Positions 17,517 to 25,882 of a stretch of DNA of 64,000 nt are shown here, in pieces. Below the pieces are notes generated by a model that worked only from the letters and a program-made list of their open reading frames with translations, was not told where the DNA came from and did not search any database. The number at the start of each line of letters is the position of its first letter. The stretch's first letter is position 1. The translations under genes were made by a program, and so were the position numbers. The DNA is taken from positions 62,001 through 126,000 of the forward strand of contig CAVQZG010000023.1 in assembly GCA_963718305.1 (NCBI GenBank). Direction: 5' to 3'. The stretch is from RYN-230 sp963718305 (GTDB lineage: Bacteria > Actinomycetota > Actinomycetes > Streptosporangiales > Streptosporangiaceae).

Positions 17517-18165
17517 TCAGCCTGGGCCGGGGGACATCAGGCCCTCGGCGGCAGGCGTCCCGGGCGCGGCTGACCCGCCCCGCCAGTCCCGGCCCTCCTG
17601 GTACAGCCGCTCCACCTCCGGCCCGCGCAGCCCGGGCAGCCGGGGCGCGATCCGGTAACCCAGCTGGGACTGCAGGTAGGCCAGGTGCCGGTACCCGGCC
17701 GGGAACTCCGCCAGCCGCCGTGGGTCGAGGGTCAGCCGGGCCCCGGGATCCACCGGGTCGAGCCGGTCCTTCTCGTAGATCGGCTGCCGGCGGACGATCC
17801 CCCAGGCCCCGGAGCGCTTCTCCAGGAAGTCGTAGAAGCGGCCGGTGCAGGTGACGTCGACGGTGATCCCGTCCACCTGGGCGCGCTGCGCGATGGTCAT
17901 CTTGGTCTGGGCCACGGCCCGGGCCCCGGTCACCTCGCACCGCGATCCGCCCAGGAAATGCAGGATGTTCACGCCGGCCTCGAAGCCGTCCCGGCTGGCC
18001 CGGATGAAGTCGGCCGCCGGGCCCTGGAACCAGGTGGCCGTCATCCAGCCGTCCTCGTGCCACACCGACGCGAACCCGGCCCAGTCCCCGGCGTCCCTGG
18101 TCAGGGCCCACTTGTTCGACTAGCTGGCGGATCCGGAACTCCTCCGCTTCCTGCTCACTCAGCAT
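17517..18165 (-). CDS. SnoaL-like / NTF2-fold protein (apparent frameshift)
   Basis: The N-terminal frame begins at ATG 18165: MLSEQEAEEFRIRQLVE. One extra base at about 18114 must be skipped to continue KWALTRDAGDWAGFASVWHE, DGWMTATWFQGPAADFI, FEAGVNILHFLGGSRCEV, VTCTGRFYDFLEKRSGAWGI and RRQPIYEKDRLDPVDP to the stop at 17517. The pattern of an N-terminal helix, then D-W-x-x-F-A and a cone-shaped alpha+beta barrel matches nuclear-transport-factor-2-like hydratases and dehydratases. Total length about 215 residues. No partner in the neighbourhood suggests its substrate. Confidence 0.78.
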
Positions 18166-18314
18166 GCCTCGGCCTCTCTGCGCGTCCCGGCCCTCAGTTT
18201 GAGGCCATTCTCCCGGGGCAGTCTGCCCCGATGAAGATCCAGACGCGAGGCCGGCTCCAGCCGTGGCCGGCCGCCAGTGACAGGCCGGTGATGAGGATTA
18301 CTGGCGGGCCAGTG

Positions 18315-18899
18315 ATGAATGAACCGGGCGGACGGGCCGCCGGGCTGGTGCCCGGGGACGATCTGCTCCGGCTGGCTGCCGCGTGGACGATCGGCCTGGA
18401 CACGATGGCCCGCGCGGCGGTCGCCGCGGTCACCGCGGCCGCCGACACCCAGCTGCGCTCGATGATGGCGGAGGCGCTGAGCGGCAAGTTCGCGGACTGG
18501 GTCTTCGTGGACTTTCTCACCAGCCCGCCCCGGCGGGCGGTGTCCTCCCGCGAGCCCGATCCGGCCCTGGCCGCGGCGCTCGGCGAGATCACCGCACAGT
18601 CCTGCCCGGTGATCAGCTCGGCGGTGAGCCGCTGTACCCCGGAGGTCCGGGCCTCGATCGATGACGAGTGGATGCTCGGCGGCCTGCCCGACGGACGCCC
18701 GGTGACCCAGGTGATCGGCGCGCGCTCGGTCGCGGTCGGCCCGATCCTGGCTGGCGGCGCGGCCTGCGGGGCGATCACCGTGGTCCGTGGCCGGGTCGGC
18801 CCGCGGCTGGGGTTCCGCGAGCTCGGCATCCTGTCCCAGATTGGCCGGCTGGCCGGGGTGGCCGCCGAGCGCCTGCGCAGTGGACCCGGGCCCGGCTAG
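18315..18899 (+). CDS. GAF domain-containing protein
   Basis: About 194 residues. A helical lead-in (LLRLAAAWTIGLDTMARAAV) is followed by a GAF-like core: KFADWVFVDFLTSPPRRAV, VISSAVSRCTPEVRASIDDE, QVIGARSVAVGPILAGGAAC, GAITVVRG and a closing helix LGILSQIGRLAGVAAERL. GAF sensors of this form usually sit in front of PAS, SpoIIE or histidine-kinase outputs; here no output domain follows, so it is a stand-alone sensor or a truncated signalling protein. The start is uncertain: in-frame starts at 18291 and 18312 are also possible and none has a strong ribosome binding site. Confidence 0.65.
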   Translation: MNEPGGRAAGLVPGDDLLRLAAAWTIGLDTMARAAVAAVTAAADTQLRSMMAEALSGKFADWVFVDFLTSPPRRAVSSREPDPALAAALGEITAQSCPVISSAVSRCTPEVRASIDDEWMLGGLPDGRPVTQVIGARSVAVGPILAGGAACGAITVVRGRVGPRLGFRELGILSQIGRLAGVAAERLRSGPGPG

Positions 18900-19035
18900 C
18901 GCCGGAGGTCTCCGGTCCGGCTGGTCTCCGCACCTTTTGCGGCTAGCGCCTGCATGAGCACTGCGGGCCCGGGTAGCGGGGCGCGTGGCCGGCGGCACGG
19001 TGGGGTGCCCGCCGGCGTGCAGGGGAGGGCCGCCA

Positions 19036-20496
19036 GTGAGCGAGGTTCAGACCGGAACCATCAAGACCAAAGTGCCAGCCCGGCTGGACCGGCTGCCGTG
19101 GTCCCGATGGCATTGGATGGTCATCATCGGGCTGGGCACGGTCTGGATCCTGGACGGCCTCGAAGTCACGATCGTCGGGCAGATCTCCGGCCAGATCAGC
19201 ATGCCCGGCAGCGGCATCCACATCACCCAGAGCCAGATCACCGGATTCGGCGCAGCCACGTATGTGGCCGGGGCCTGCATCGGTGCCCTGTTCTTCGGCT
19301 GGCTCACCGACCGGTTCGGCCGCAAGAAGCTCTTCATGATCACCCTGGGCGTGTACCTGGCTTCCACCGCGCTCACCGCCTTCTCCTTCGCGCCGTGGTG
19401 GTTCTTCCTGTTCCGGTTCCTGACCGGCTTCGGCATCGGCGGCGAGTACGCCGCCATCAACTCGGCCATTGACGAGCTGATCCCGAGCCGGCACCGGGGC
19501 CGGATCGACATCATCATCAACGGCACCTTCTGGGCGGGCGCGGCGGTCGGCGCCCTGATCAGCGTGCCCGCCACCAACGACCTGCCGGTTTTCTGGGGCT
19601 GGCGGGTGTGCTTCGGGCTGGGGGTGGTGCTGGGCCTGGTCGTCCTGCTGGTCCGGCGGAACGTGCCGGAGAGCCCGCGCTGGCTGTTCATCCACGGGCG
19701 CAGCCGGGAGGCCGAGGACCTGGTGACGGGCATCGAGCACCGGGTCGAGGAGGAGACCGGCACGCACCTGGACGAGCCGGGCCAGTCGATCACCATCCGG
19801 CAGCGCAAGTCCATCGGGTTCGTGACCATCGCGCACACCATGTTCGCCCGCTACCCGCGGCGCACGATCCTGGGTTTCTCGCTGTTCATCGGCCAGGCCT
19901 TCCTGTACAACGCGATCACGTTCGGCTACGCCCAGATCCTGACCGTCTTCTTCCACGTCAAGACGTCCCCGGGCTATTACTTCGCGGTGATCGCGGTGGG
20001 CAACCTGCTCGGGCCGCTGATCCTCGGGCGCCTGTTCGACTCGGTCGGCCGCAAGCCGATGATCGCGGGCACCTACATCCTGTCCGGCGTCCTGCTGCTG
20101 GGCACCGCGTGGCTGTTCGGCGCCGGCGACCTGACCGCGGTCACCATGACAGCGTGCTGGACCGTGGTGCTGTTCTTCGCCTCGGCCGGGGCCAGTGCGG
20201 CCTACCTCACGGTCAGCGAGGTGTTCCCGATGGAGACCCGGGCGCTGGCCATCGCGTTCTTCTACGCCATCGGCACCGCCGCGGGCGGGATCAGCGGCCC
20301 GCTGCTGTTCTCCTCCCTGGTCAGCACGGGCAAGGTGAGCGACACCGTGATCGCGTTTGCGGTCGGCGCGTCGCTGATGATCCTGGCCGGGCTGGTCGAG
20401 GCGTTCCTCGGGGTCAAGGCCGAGCGCAAGGGGCTGGAGGAGATCGCCACCCCGCTCACCGCCGAGGACGCCACCGTGAGTGCTACCGCTGCCTAA
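19036..20496 (+). CDS. MFS sugar-porter/metabolite:H+ symporter-like transporter
   Basis: 486 residues from the GTG at 19036 (GGGAGGG upstream). Twelve helices can be drawn. The MFS signature between TM2 and TM3 is GWLTDRFGRKKLF, repeated in the second half as GRLFDSVGRKPMI. WFFLFRFLTGFGIGGEYAAI and the RRNVPESPRWLFIHG segment after TM6 are typical of the sugar porter and metabolite-H+ symporter subfamilies. The substrate is unknown; an aromatic acid or sugar is plausible from the subfamily. It is convergent with the transketolase gene, separated by a strong palindrome. Confidence 0.88.
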   Translation: MSEVQTGTIKTKVPARLDRLPWSRWHWMVIIGLGTVWILDGLEVTIVGQISGQISMPGSGIHITQSQITGFGAATYVAGACIGALFFGWLTDRFGRKKLFMITLGVYLASTALTAFSFAPWWFFLFRFLTGFGIGGEYAAINSAIDELIPSRHRGRIDIIINGTFWAGAAVGALISVPATNDLPVFWGWRVCFGLGVVLGLVVLLVRRNVPESPRWLFIHGRSREAEDLVTGIEHRVEEETGTHLDEPGQSITIRQRKSIGFVTIAHTMFARYPRRTILGFSLFIGQAFLYNAITFGYAQILTVFFHVKTSPGYYFAVIAVGNLLGPLILGRLFDSVGRKPMIAGTYILSGVLLLGTAWLFGAGDLTAVTMTACWTVVLFFASAGASAAYLTVSEVFPMETRALAIAFFYAIGTAAGGISGPLLFSSLVSTGKVSDTVIAFAVGASLMILAGLVEAFLGVKAERKGLEEIATPLTAEDATVSATAA

Positions 20497-20564
20497 CTGG
20501 CGCCCGCGCGAGGGCGCCGTCAGGCGACCGGGCCACAGAGACCCCGCCAGTCACGCACTCTCTT

Positions 20565-20614
20565 CGTGATCAACTGTTTGGTGTCGTCCCAGCGACACCA
20601 AACAGTTGATCACG
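20565..20614. terminator. 22-bp perfect inverted repeat between convergent genes
   Basis: CGTGATCAACTGTTTGGTGT (from 20565, arm to 20586) pairs perfectly with the arm at 20593-20614 around a 6-nt loop (TCCCAG). It sits between the MFS stop at 20496 and the transketolase stop at 20710, so a bidirectional terminator is the simplest reading. The stem is AT-richer than its surroundings and has no U-tract; it could also be a dispersed palindromic element. Confidence 0.65.
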
Positions 20615-20709
20615 TACGCGGGCCGGTGGGCCGTGGGGCTGGTGGGGTGAATGAGGTCACCGGCGGGCCAGGGTGAGGACCGTGGGGGCGTCCCGGGTGG
20701 GCGCGTGGG

Positions 20710-22575
20710 TTAGGCGCGGGCCAGGGTGAGGGCGGCGGAGGTGATGGCCCGGGAGTCGATGCCCGCGTCGGCGAGCTGGTCCTGCGGGGTGGCCGAGCCG
20801 GGCATCTCACGCACGGCCAGCAGGCGGACGATAGGCAGCGCCTCATCCGTGCCGTCGGCGAAGACCCCCAGTACCGCCTCGCCCAGGCCGCCCTCGGCCC
20901 AGTGATCCTCGACCGTGATGATGCGCCCGGTGTCCCGGGCGGCCTGGCGCAGCGTGACCGCGTCGATGGGCTTGACCGAGTACACGTCGATCACCCGGGC
21001 CCTCACGCCGCGCGCGGCGAGCTGGCTGGCGGCGGACAGCGCCTCGGGCACGGTGATGCCCGCGGCGGCGATGGTTACCTGGTCGTCGGCCGAGGAGCGC
21101 AGTACCCGGCTGCCCCCCACCGGGAACTCCTCGCCGGGCTCGTAGATGACCGGGGTCCTGCCCCGGGTCAGGCGCAGGTAGCTGACGCCCCCGCGATCCG
21201 CCAGGGCGGCGGTCAGCCAGGCGGTCTGGTTGGCGTCACACGGGTAGAGCACCGTGCTGCCGTGGATGGCCCGGAACGCGGCCAGGTCTTCCAGCGCCAT
21301 CTGGGACGGCCCGTCCTGGCCGATGGAGACCCCCGCGTGCGTGCCGGCCACCCGCACGCCGGCCCGGCTCACCGAGGCCATCCGCAGGAAGTCGTAGGCG
21401 CGGGTCAGGAACGCGCCGAAGGTCGCCAGGTACGGCGTCCAGCCCCGGGCCTGCATCCCGATGGCGGCGGCGGTCATCTGCTGCTCGGCGATGTAGAACT
21501 CGAAGAAGCGCTCGGGGTGCGCGTCGGCGAAGTACTCGGTCCGGGTCGAATCGCTGACCTCGCCGTCCAGCACGACCACGTCCGCGCGGGCGCCGCCGAG
21601 CGCGGCCAGCGCCTCGCCGAACGCGTCCCGGGTCGCCATCGAGGACCCCACCTCGTAGCCGGGCAGGTGCAGCTGGCCGGCCAGGAACGCGTGCGGCCGC
21701 TGCCGCTGTGCGGGCGGCTGCACCTCCACCCGGGCCGACCGCTGGCCGCCGAGCTCGCGGATGGCCTCGTCCGGGTCGGGCAGGGGCTTGCCGTGTGCGC
21801 CTTCGGCGTCCTCGACCGCGGCCACCCCGCGTCCCTTGCGGGTCCGGGCCAGGATCACCGTGGGCCGGCCGGGCGTCGCGGCGGCCTCGGCGTACGCGCG
21901 GTCGATCTCTGTGACCGAGTGCCCGTCGATCTCGATGGTGTGCCAGCCGAACGCGCTCATCCGCCGGGCGTAGGCGGCGGTGTCCCAGCCGTGCCGGGTC
22001 GGACCGCGCTGGCCGAGCCGGTTCACGTCGACGATCAGGGTCAGGTTGTCCAGGCCGTGGCAGGCCGCGTGCTCGAACGCCTCCCAGACCGACCCCTCAG
22101 CCAGTTCGCTGTCCCCGCACAGTACCCAGACGCGGTACGGCAGCTGGTCGAGGAACCGGCCGGTGAGGGCGAGCCCGACGCCGACCGGCAGGCCCAGCCC
22201 GAGCGATCCGGTGGCCACGTCCACCCAGGGCAGCCTGGGGGTGGGATGCCCCTCCAGCCGGCTGCCCCGGGTCCGGTAACTGAGCAGCTCGTCATCGTTG
22301 ATCGCGCCGGCGGCCCGGAACATCGCGTACAGCAGCGGTGAGGCGTGGCCCTTGGAAAAGATCAGATGATCGTTACCGGCCGCGTGCGGGTCGGCAAAGT
22401 CGTAGCGGAAATGCCGGGCGAGCAGCACGGCCATCAGGTCCGCCGCCGACAGCGACGACGTTGGGTGCCCCGAGTTCGCAGCGGCGCTCGCCCGGACCGA
22501 GTCCACCCGCAACTGCTGGCCCAGGTCTTCCAGCCGGCCGGTGGACGTGCGATCCAGCAACGCTGTGCGGTTCAT
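20710..22575 (-). CDS. tkt: Transketolase, short (~620-residue) type
   Basis: 621 residues from the ATG at 22575, which follows GGAGGG; this length is close to animal-type transketolases rather than the ~690-residue bacterial TktA. The N-terminal ThDP domain has NSGHPTSSLSAADLMAVLLA, FSKGHASPLLYAMFRAAG, GSLGLGLPVGVGLAL and the GDSELAEGSVWEAFEHAACH...DVNRLGQ ThDP motif. The pyrimidine-binding domain has the catalytic Glu region FFEFYIAEQQMTAAAIGMQA, then THAGVSIGQDGPSQMALEDL. The C-terminal domain ends with VKPIDAVTL and TVEDHWAEGGLG. It transfers two-carbon units in the pentose phosphate pathway. Confidence 0.9.
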   Translation of the reverse strand: MNRTALLDRTSTGRLEDLGQQLRVDSVRASAAANSGHPTSSLSAADLMAVLLARHFRYDFADPHAAGNDHLIFSKGHASPLLYAMFRAAGAINDDELLSYRTRGSRLEGHPTPRLPWVDVATGSLGLGLPVGVGLALTGRFLDQLPYRVWVLCGDSELAEGSVWEAFEHAACHGLDNLTLIVDVNRLGQRGPTRHGWDTAAYARRMSAFGWHTIEIDGHSVTEIDRAYAEAAATPGRPTVILARTRKGRGVAAVEDAEGAHGKPLPDPDEAIRELGGQRSARVEVQPPAQRQRPHAFLAGQLHLPGYEVGSSMATRDAFGEALAALGGARADVVVLDGEVSDSTRTEYFADAHPERFFEFYIAEQQMTAAAIGMQARGWTPYLATFGAFLTRAYDFLRMASVSRAGVRVAGTHAGVSIGQDGPSQMALEDLAAFRAIHGSTVLYPCDANQTAWLTAALADRGGVSYLRLTRGRTPVIYEPGEEFPVGGSRVLRSSADDQVTIAAAGITVPEALSAASQLAARGVRARVIDVYSVKPIDAVTLRQAARDTGRIITVEDHWAEGGLGEAVLGVFADGTDEALPIVRLLAVREMPGSATPQDQLADAGIDSRAITSAALTLARA

Positions 22576-22801
22576 GATCCCTCCGAACGTTTGCTGGCCG
22601 GCGGCCCGCAGCGGGCCGCCGGCCAAACCCTCTGGCTGCCCCCGCACGCTCGCTTTACACACTCTTGACCGCGTGACTCAGCCGGCCGCGATTAGCGCCC
22701 CGCCGCGGGGGTAGCCGCGCGGGCTAGACGCGCGGGCCAGGTGCCCGGGCCAGACGCGCCGCCTGGCGACGGCTCAGGCAGTGATCCGGTGGAGGGAACC
22801 A

Positions 22802-23269
22802 GTGAACACACTGACGAGGCGGCCCGGCGCGGATGCTCCGGCCCGTGGCATCGACCGGATGGTCCGCAACGTCCGGACCGGGCACTTCGAGCGCAGCCTC
22901 TCGGCCCTGACCGCCGCGGGTGCGCTGGTCACCGCGGCCGAGATCTTCTTCGAGCACGACAGCGCCAGCTTCGGCAACAAGATGATGTGGATCCCCGTCG
23001 CGCTCGGGCCGGTCGGCGCGGCGGCCGGCGTGGCCGGGTTCTTCAGCCGCCGGCTGGCCAAGACCGCGCTGCCGGTCGCCTCCGCCGCGATCGTCGCGAA
23101 CGGGCTGCAAGGGACGTACCTGCACGCCCGGGGCATCGCGCAGAAGCCCGGAGGGTGGGCCAACGCCCGCTACAACCTCGAGATGGGGCCGCCGCTGCTG
23201 GCCCCGCTGCTGGTCACCATGGTCGGCGGGATGGGCTTGCTGGCCGCGATCCTGCGGCGCGAGCAGTGA
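22802..23269 (+). CDS. Small four-helix membrane protein preceding a GMC dehydrogenase
   Basis: 155 residues from the GTG at 22802 (GGAGGGAA upstream). A basic N-terminus RMVRNVRTGHFERSL is followed by four hydrophobic segments (ALTAAGALVTAAEIFF; MMWIPVALGPVGAAAGVAGF; ALPVASAAIVANGL; PLLAPLLVTMVGGMGLLAAI). It overlaps the next gene by GTGA and heads a three-gene unit with a gluconate-2-dehydrogenase subunit-3 family protein and a GMC flavoprotein. A membrane anchor or quinone-side subunit is an inference; no heme motif is visible. Confidence 0.75.
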   Translation: MNTLTRRPGADAPARGIDRMVRNVRTGHFERSLSALTAAGALVTAAEIFFEHDSASFGNKMMWIPVALGPVGAAAGVAGFFSRRLAKTALPVASAAIVANGLQGTYLHARGIAQKPGGWANARYNLEMGPPLLAPLLVTMVGGMGLLAAILRREQ

Positions 23270-23946
23270 GCCGCCGCCCACTGCGCCCGCCCGCCGCCCG
23301 CCCATCCGGGTCCGGCGGGCCGCACACACCGGGGGACGGCCCGGAGCGCTTTCCCGGGTTCGACGTCATGTCCCAGCTGCCGCACTGGGATGCGGCCACG
23401 GCCGCCGTGGTCGGGTCACGGCTGGGGCCGCCGCCGGCGCCCCGGTTCTTCAGCCCGGCCGAGGAAGCCACCGCCACCGCGCTGCTCGACCTGCTCCTCG
23501 GCCAGGATGAGGAACCGCGGGTCCCGGTGACCGCGATGATCGACGCGCGGCTCGCCGAAGCCCAGACCGATGGGTGGCGTTACGCCGGCCTGCCCGAGGA
23601 CGGGCAGGCCTGGCGGGACACCCTCGCCTACCTGGACACGGACGCCGAGGTCAAATACGGGGCGGGGTTCGCCGGGTGCCCGGCTGCCGATCAGCGCGCC
23701 CTGATCCAGGCGGTGCAGGACCTCGGCTCGGGTGACTGGCACGGCCTGCCGGCCAGCCAGGTGTGGAGCCTGTGGACCCGCTACGCGTGCACCGCCTTCT
23801 ACGCACACCCCTGGGCCTGGAACGAGATCGGCTTCCCCGGGCCGGCCTACCCGCGCGGCTACAAGAACAAGGGAGCAGGACGGCGGGAGCCCTTCGAAGT
23901 GCCCGATAGCCACCCCGCCGACGACCCGGTGCGGGAGGGCGAGTGA
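23266..23946 (+). CDS. Gluconate 2-dehydrogenase subunit 3 family protein
   Basis: 226 residues starting at GTG 23266, overlapping the previous TGA. Typical subunit-3 features are FFSPAEEATATALLDLLLGQ, RVPVTAMIDARLAEAQTDGW, CPAADQRALIQAVQDL and WSLWTRYACTAFYAHPWAWN, ending EIGFPGPAYPRGY. These proteins pair with GMC flavoproteins in membrane-bound sugar dehydrogenases. No Tat or Sec signal peptide is visible, so the complex may face the cytosol. An internal ATG (MSQLPHWD) is an alternative start. Confidence 0.85.
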   Translation: MSRRPLRPPAARPSGSGGPHTPGDGPERFPGFDVMSQLPHWDAATAAVVGSRLGPPPAPRFFSPAEEATATALLDLLLGQDEEPRVPVTAMIDARLAEAQTDGWRYAGLPEDGQAWRDTLAYLDTDAEVKYGAGFAGCPAADQRALIQAVQDLGSGDWHGLPASQVWSLWTRYACTAFYAHPWAWNEIGFPGPAYPRGYKNKGAGRREPFEVPDSHPADDPVREGE

Positions 23947-25586
23947 GCAACCAGGTCCGTAATCGGAATGAATCGGCCTGGCTGCTGCCCAACGACGGCA
24001 CCCGGACGAACCATCGGCTGCGCGACGGCATGCGGCGCTTCGCCGACACAGACGAGATCGACCTGGTCATCGTGGGCTGCGGAGCGGGAGGCTCGGTGCT
24101 GCTGCAGCGGCTGGCCCGGGCCGGATGGCGGGTGGCCGCCCTGGACGCCGGCCCGTTCTGGGACCCGGACACCGACTGGTTCAGCGACGAGGCCGCGTCC
24201 CATCACCTGTACTGGACCGAGCCGCGGGTGATCACCGGGACCGACCCGGTGCCGCTCGGCTCGAACAACTCCGGCCGCGGCGTGGGCGGTTCCATGGTCC
24301 ACTACGCCGGCTACACGCCGCGCTTCCATCCCAGCGACTTCCGGATGCACACGCAGGACGGGGTCGGCGCCGACTGGCCGCTCAGCTACGGCGACCTGCT
24401 TCCGTACTACCGGGCGATCGAGGAGGAACTGCCGGTCGCGGGTGAACACTGGCCCTGGGGCGACCCGCACGGCTACCCGCACCGTCCGCACCCGGTGGGC
24501 GGCAACGGCGAGGTGTTCCTGCGCGGCGCCCGGAAGCTGGGCATCACGGCCAAGGTCGGACCGGTCGCCATTCCTAACGGCCGGTTCGGCAATCGCCCTC
24601 ATTGCATCTACCGGGGATTCTGCCTGCAAGGATGCAAGGTCAACGCCAAGGCGAGCCCGCTGATCAGCCACATCCCGGACGCCCTGGCGCGCGGCGGGGA
24701 GGTCCGGGCCGACGCCATGGTGACCCGCATCGCCGTGGACGAGCGGACCGGGCGGGCCACGGGCGTGCATTACGTACGCGGCGGCCGGGAGCGGTTCCAG
24801 CGGGCCCGGATGGTGGCGGTGGCCGGTTACTCGATCGAGACGCCCCGGCTGCTGCTGAACTCCTCCTCCAGCCGCTTCCCGGACGGCCTGTGCAACGACT
24901 TCGACCAGGTCGGGCGCTACCTCATGGTGCAGGGGGCGCCGCAGACCGCGGGCCGGTTCGACGACGAGATCCGGATGTACAAGGCGCCGCCGCCCGAAGT
25001 CAGTTCCGAGGACTTCTACGAGACCGACCCGGCTCAGCCCTACCGGCGCGGGTTCTCCATCCAGAACGTGTCCCCGTTGCCGATCACCTGGGCGGAGCAC
25101 GTCGCGGCCCAGGGGCACTGGGGCCGGGCGCTGCGCGACTACATGAGCGACTACGTGCACTGGTGCTGTCTCGGCGCGCTGTGCGAGTTCCTGCCCCAGC
25201 CGGACAACCGGGTCACGCTGGACGAGGAGACCGACCGTCACGGGCTGCCGGTGGCCCGGTTCTCCTACTCCCAGTGCGACAACGACACCCAGTTGCTGCA
25301 CGCGGCCCAGCGCGTCATGGAGGACATCCTGCACGCGGCCGGGGCCGATGAGGTGATCACCATCCAGCGGTTCGCGCATCTCGTGGGCGGGGCCCGGATG
25401 GCGGCCGGCGAACGGCAGGGGGTGGTGGACGGCAACTGCCGCAGCTTCGCCGTGCCGAACCTCTACATCACCGACGGGAGCGTGCTGCCCACCCAGGGCA
25501 GCGCCAACCCCGCCCTGACCATCATGGCCGTCGCCGCCCGGGCCGCGGGCCTGCTGCAGGCCGGCGCGCGCGGCGGCCCCTCGTGA
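23943..25586 (+). CDS. GMC-family FAD-dependent oxidoreductase (gluconate dehydrogenase large-subunit-like)
   Basis: 547 residues; GTG 23943 overlaps the subunit-3 stop. The FAD Rossmann motif is DLVIVGCGAGGSVLLQRLA near residue 40. The GMC signature region is NNSGRGVGGSMVHYAGYTPR. CIYRGFCLQGCKVNAK carries a Cys-rich loop seen in sugar dehydrogenases. The C-terminal catalytic segment is CRSFAVPNLYITDGSVLPTQ followed by SANPALTIMAVAARAA. In place of the usual H-x-x-G-T-x-R-M-G there is HLVGGARMAAG. It should oxidise a sugar, aldonate or alcohol and pass electrons to a quinone or cytochrome via the partner subunits. Confidence 0.9.
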   Translation: MSNQVRNRNESAWLLPNDGTRTNHRLRDGMRRFADTDEIDLVIVGCGAGGSVLLQRLARAGWRVAALDAGPFWDPDTDWFSDEAASHHLYWTEPRVITGTDPVPLGSNNSGRGVGGSMVHYAGYTPRFHPSDFRMHTQDGVGADWPLSYGDLLPYYRAIEEELPVAGEHWPWGDPHGYPHRPHPVGGNGEVFLRGARKLGITAKVGPVAIPNGRFGNRPHCIYRGFCLQGCKVNAKASPLISHIPDALARGGEVRADAMVTRIAVDERTGRATGVHYVRGGRERFQRARMVAVAGYSIETPRLLLNSSSSRFPDGLCNDFDQVGRYLMVQGAPQTAGRFDDEIRMYKAPPPEVSSEDFYETDPAQPYRRGFSIQNVSPLPITWAEHVAAQGHWGRALRDYMSDYVHWCCLGALCEFLPQPDNRVTLDEETDRHGLPVARFSYSQCDNDTQLLHAAQRVMEDILHAAGADEVITIQRFAHLVGGARMAAGERQGVVDGNCRSFAVPNLYITDGSVLPTQGSANPALTIMAVAARAAGLLQAGARGGPS

Positions 25587-25882
25587 GGGTGACCGGCTCG
25601 CGGCGTTGTTTCAGGCCGGTTAACGGGGGCAGCGGACGGGTTACAACCTGGCCCGGGCAGCCTGGCCAGGCCGGAGACGGCACCTGCATCCGGCGAACAC
25701 CTGAGCGTCCGGCCCGGGTACCAGCGGCTGAGCACCCGGGCCGGGCTTGACCGCTCGCCCGCGTGGCATTCGACGACGATGTCACGCGGGCGAGCCGCAG
25801 TTACGGCTGGGCGTGAACGTCCGCGGGGCCGATGAGGGCAGCAGGATGAGACGGGGAAACCCGGTTCCCGGTACGGCCGCCG

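Noticed and set aside
20902..22341. A 479-codon plus-strand open frame opposite transketolase
   Set aside because: Shadow frame; all transketolase motifs are on the minus strand.
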